Positions 32,583-34,057 of a stretch of DNA of 34,057 nt are shown here, piece by piece. Within the stretch, counting starts at the first letter, position 1. The number at the start of each line of letters is the position of its first letter. The notes below the pieces were generated by a model, which had not been told where the DNA came from, ran no database searches, and was given only the letters and a program-made list of their open reading frames with translations. The position numbers were made by a program, and so were the translations under genes. Origin of the DNA: Saprospiraceae bacterium. Its GTDB lineage: Bacteria; Bacteroidota; Bacteroidia; Chitinophagales; Saprospiraceae. The DNA is taken from positions 1 through 34,057 of the forward strand of contig JALQTV010000007.1 of assembly GCA_023268675.1 (NCBI GenBank), in the 5' to 3' direction.

Positions 32583-33389
32583 TTAGGATTTTTTGATTTT
32601 TTGTGTAGTAAAAGCTTCGTAGTAGATGCGGGAAGCAGGAGGAACACTTTCGGTGAGCCATACGTTGCCACCGATGATGCTGTCATGCCCGATAACGGTT
32701 TGTCCGCCCAGAATGGTTGCTCCCGAGTAGATGACTACGCGATCCTGGATGGTAGGGTGACGTTTCGTTCTGGCCATTTCTTTTTTGACGCTGAGTGCGC
32801 CCAGCGTGACGCCCTGATAGATTTTGACATCGGTTCCAATTTCCACCGTTTCTCCGATCACGATGCCTGTTGCGTGATCGATGCAAAAGCGCTCGCCAAT
32901 TTGTGCGCCGGGATGAATATCGACACCGGTTTTGGCATGAGCATATTCTGTGAGGATTCTGGGAAGGAGGGGCACTCCCTGTCGGAAAAATTCGTGAGCT
33001 ATCCGGTAAACGGCTATCGCCAAAAAACCGGGATAGGTTCTGATGACTTCTCCTGTGTTGACTGCTGCCGGATCCCCCTCCAAAATGGCATTGGCATCTT
33101 TTATCAGTTTGCTGCGAATGTCAGGCAGACTGTCCAGAAAAGCATCTTCAATTTCTTTGGCAGAGTGCTCCATTCTTTCCCGGAGGAATTCCAGGATATT
33201 GTACAATTCGAGGTTGAGGGCATTGAAGTGTTGTTCCAGAGTTCTGGAAGAGGAGTAGCGACTGTCGGAAAGTTCGGGAAACAGTAGTTTCAACAAACCT
33301 TCCAGCCATCCGTACACCATAGAAGGAGGAGGCATGGGGTCTGTAGCCTGATGAGCTCGAAACAAGTCGTCTATAAATGATTTTCGCAT
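32583..33389 (-). CDS. cysE: Serine O-acetyltransferase
   Basis: A 268-residue serine acetyltransferase. An N-terminal helical domain (residues 1-150) is followed by left-handed beta-helix hexapeptide repeats: GVDIHPGAQIGERFCIDHATGIVIGETVEIGTDVKIYQGVTLGA, with the catalytic Asp/His in IDHATG. A second stretch, RHPTIQDRVVIYSGATILGGQTVIGHDSIIGGNVWL, completes the domain. It makes O-acetylserine from serine and acetyl-CoA. The N-terminal part is longer than E. coli-type core domains, like the EpsC-type serine acetyltransferases of Bacteroidota. It is the first gene of the cysE-cysM operon. Confidence 0.93.
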   Translation of the reverse strand: MRKSFIDDLFRAHQATDPMPPPSMVYGWLEGLLKLLFPELSDSRYSSSRTLEQHFNALNLELYNILEFLRERMEHSAKEIEDAFLDSLPDIRSKLIKDANAILEGDPAAVNTGEVIRTYPGFLAIAVYRIAHEFFRQGVPLLPRILTEYAHAKTGVDIHPGAQIGERFCIDHATGIVIGETVEIGTDVKIYQGVTLGALSVKKEMARTKRHPTIQDRVVIYSGATILGGQTVIGHDSIIGGNVWLTESVPPASRIYYEAFTTQKIKKS

Positions 33390-33420
33390 ATTATGGATCA
33401 GTTACAATAGTTTTTCACCC

Positions 33421-33692
33421 CGTTCACTGCTCACTGTTCACCGCTCACCGCAGGGCTATTAATTTGCTACAAAGTTGATAATTATGCCATCTCCTTGCGG
33501 GGTTTTTCTTTGCGATGGATTTCGCCCCGGGGGCATAAATAGTTCATTATTGCCAAAGGCTAAAGGCCAACCGTTCACTGCTCACTGTTTACTGTTGAGG
33601 ACCATGATTATTGCACCTGCTTCGGGGTTTGGGGTTGTTGTGCATCTATACGATGGGTTGTCACCCACCGCTGGGGAACAAGGGTATTCGTG
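33421..33692. repeat. Degenerate repeat block: 18-bp direct repeats and two related units
   Basis: CGTTCACTGCTCACTGTT occurs twice exactly (33421-33438, 33572-33589), each followed by similar short CACTG/CACCG echoes. Between and after them two related units, beginning near 33476 and 33604 (GATAATTATGCC... and GATTATTGCACC..., both running through CGGGGTTT and CGATGG to CCC), form an imperfect tandem. Short frames through this block have no coding character. It looks like a non-coding interspersed repeat; copy number elsewhere cannot be judged from here. Confidence 0.65.
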
Positions 33693-33830
33693 ACCGATAA
33701 TCCTTTTGACTCCTGGGACGGAACGTATCAAGGCAAGCCCGTAAACCCTGGGGTTTTTATTTGGAAAATTGAATATTCCTGCGAAAATCAGGAACGACTG
33801 ACTTCTGGAACGGTCACCATTCTTAGATAA
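33693..33830 (+). pseudogene. 3' remnant of a T9SS type-B (gliding-motility) C-terminal sorting domain
   Basis: A 45-codon fragment ending in TAA 33828-33830 encodes a segment beginning TDNPFDSWDGTYQGKPVNPG, then VFIWKIEYSCE, and ending SGTVTILR. This is the typical end of the CHU_C/gliding-motility-associated C-terminal domain ('WDGxxxGxxvpxGvYvYxIeY... sGdVtlxR'). No start codon or upstream part of the domain is present: the reading frame becomes non-coding where the repeat block ends. It is therefore the tail of a large secreted surface protein left after deletion or insertion, not a gene on its own. Confidence 0.75.
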
Positions 33831-33848
33831 ATGACATTTTTAATTAAG

Positions 33849-33903
33849 AGGCTGTATCAAAAGACAAACTATTTCATGTCCTTCTGATACAGCCTTTATT
33901 TTT
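33849..33903. terminator. Strong hairpin with U tract; also resembles an IS end
   Basis: AGGCTGTATCA (33849-33859) pairs perfectly with TGATACAGCCT (33885-33895), followed by TTATTTTTT. This fits a rho-independent terminator about 20 nt after the sorting-domain remnant. GAGGCTGTATCAAAAG also resembles terminal inverted repeats of some insertion sequences, but no transposase is present. The remaining 150 bp to the window end hold nothing recognisable. Confidence 0.7.
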
Positions 33904-34057
33904 TCCCCCTTGTCCCAACCCACCTCTACACATCAATACATCGTATAAAAAATTGGCTTTCGCCAAATAATAGCCTGTGGGGGAAATGAAATTGAAAATG
34001 GACAATTCCTGATTCGAATTCAATCCCTTTTTTATTAAATCTTGCCTTCGTCAAATT

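Noticed and set aside
33421-33589. CRISPR-like repeats (two exact 18-bp copies)
   Set aside because: There are only two exact copies 151 bp apart, the intervening sequence is itself related to the downstream unit, and no cas genes are present.
33475-33693. A 72-codon reading frame through the repeat block
   Set aside because: It runs through imperfect tandem repeat units, starts at TTG, and its composition is not protein-like; better treated as a repeat.

Overview
The window looks like a chromosomal segment of a Bacteroidota bacterium, most likely from the Saprospiria/Lewinella-like branch. This is an inference from gene content: a T9SS type-B (gliding-motility-associated) C-terminal domain fragment at the right end, DUF2202 ferritin-like proteins, a haem-binding-domain protein, a divergent second EF-G, a Bacteroidota-style AnmK, short Bacteroidota-type lipoprotein signals, starts without clear Shine-Dalgarno sequences, and a TAnnTTTG-like promoter before parA. 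I saw no phage genes, transposase, CRISPR array, rRNA or tRNA.

Layout. 0.1-2.8 kb: a geranylgeranyl-reductase-type flavoprotein (-), a small protein resembling a catalytically dead low-molecular-weight phosphatase (+), and an SPFH/prohibitin protein (-), the last two separated by a strong bidirectional terminator. 3.0-6.4 kb: a cytochrome c lipoprotein - anmK - NAD-dependent epimerase operon facing a class IV aminotransferase. 6.6-12.6 kb: an EF-G paralogue with its terminator, then a two-gene molybdenum hydroxylase (2Fe-2S and Mo domains fused, FAD subunit separate). 12.5-14.9 kb (-): a CPBP-type membrane protease, a 4HBT thioesterase and an FMO-like flavoprotein in one operon. The protease reading frame is split at a run of seven A.

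15.1-16.5 kb: parA and a small downstream gene whose ribbon-helix-helix-like end is interrupted by an in-frame TAA. 16.5-17.7 kb: thiolase (-). 17.8-21.0 kb: an operon of a His/Met-containing lipoprotein, SCO-family copper chaperone, Nudix hydrolase, flavin reductase-like protein and nitrilase, closed by a terminator. 21.1-26.7 kb: Bax-inhibitor-1 protein, radA, DCC thiol-disulfide protein, Tat-exported metallo-beta-lactamase-fold hydrolase and asnS. 26.8-28.3 kb: rhodanese plus a split YeeE/YedE sulfur transporter. 28.7-31.7 kb: two tandem DUF2202 proteins (one lipoprotein, one with a Cys/Gly-rich tail), a haem-binding protein and a CsgG-like protein. 31.7-33.4 kb (-): cysE-cysM for cysteine synthesis. 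33.4-34.06 kb: degenerate repeats, a T9SS sorting-domain remnant and a strong hairpin.

Most genes are housekeeping or metabolic. Sulfur handling (rhodanese, YeeE pair, cysE-cysM) and metal/redox handling (SCO, DUF2202 pair, haem proteins, Mo enzyme) recur. I did not find a clear new multi-gene system. The items most worth a second look are the two apparently interrupted genes at 14.7 and 16.4 kb (recoding, decay or sequence error), the dead-phosphatase-like protein, the DUF2202 pair, and the sorting-domain remnant next to repeats at the right end.
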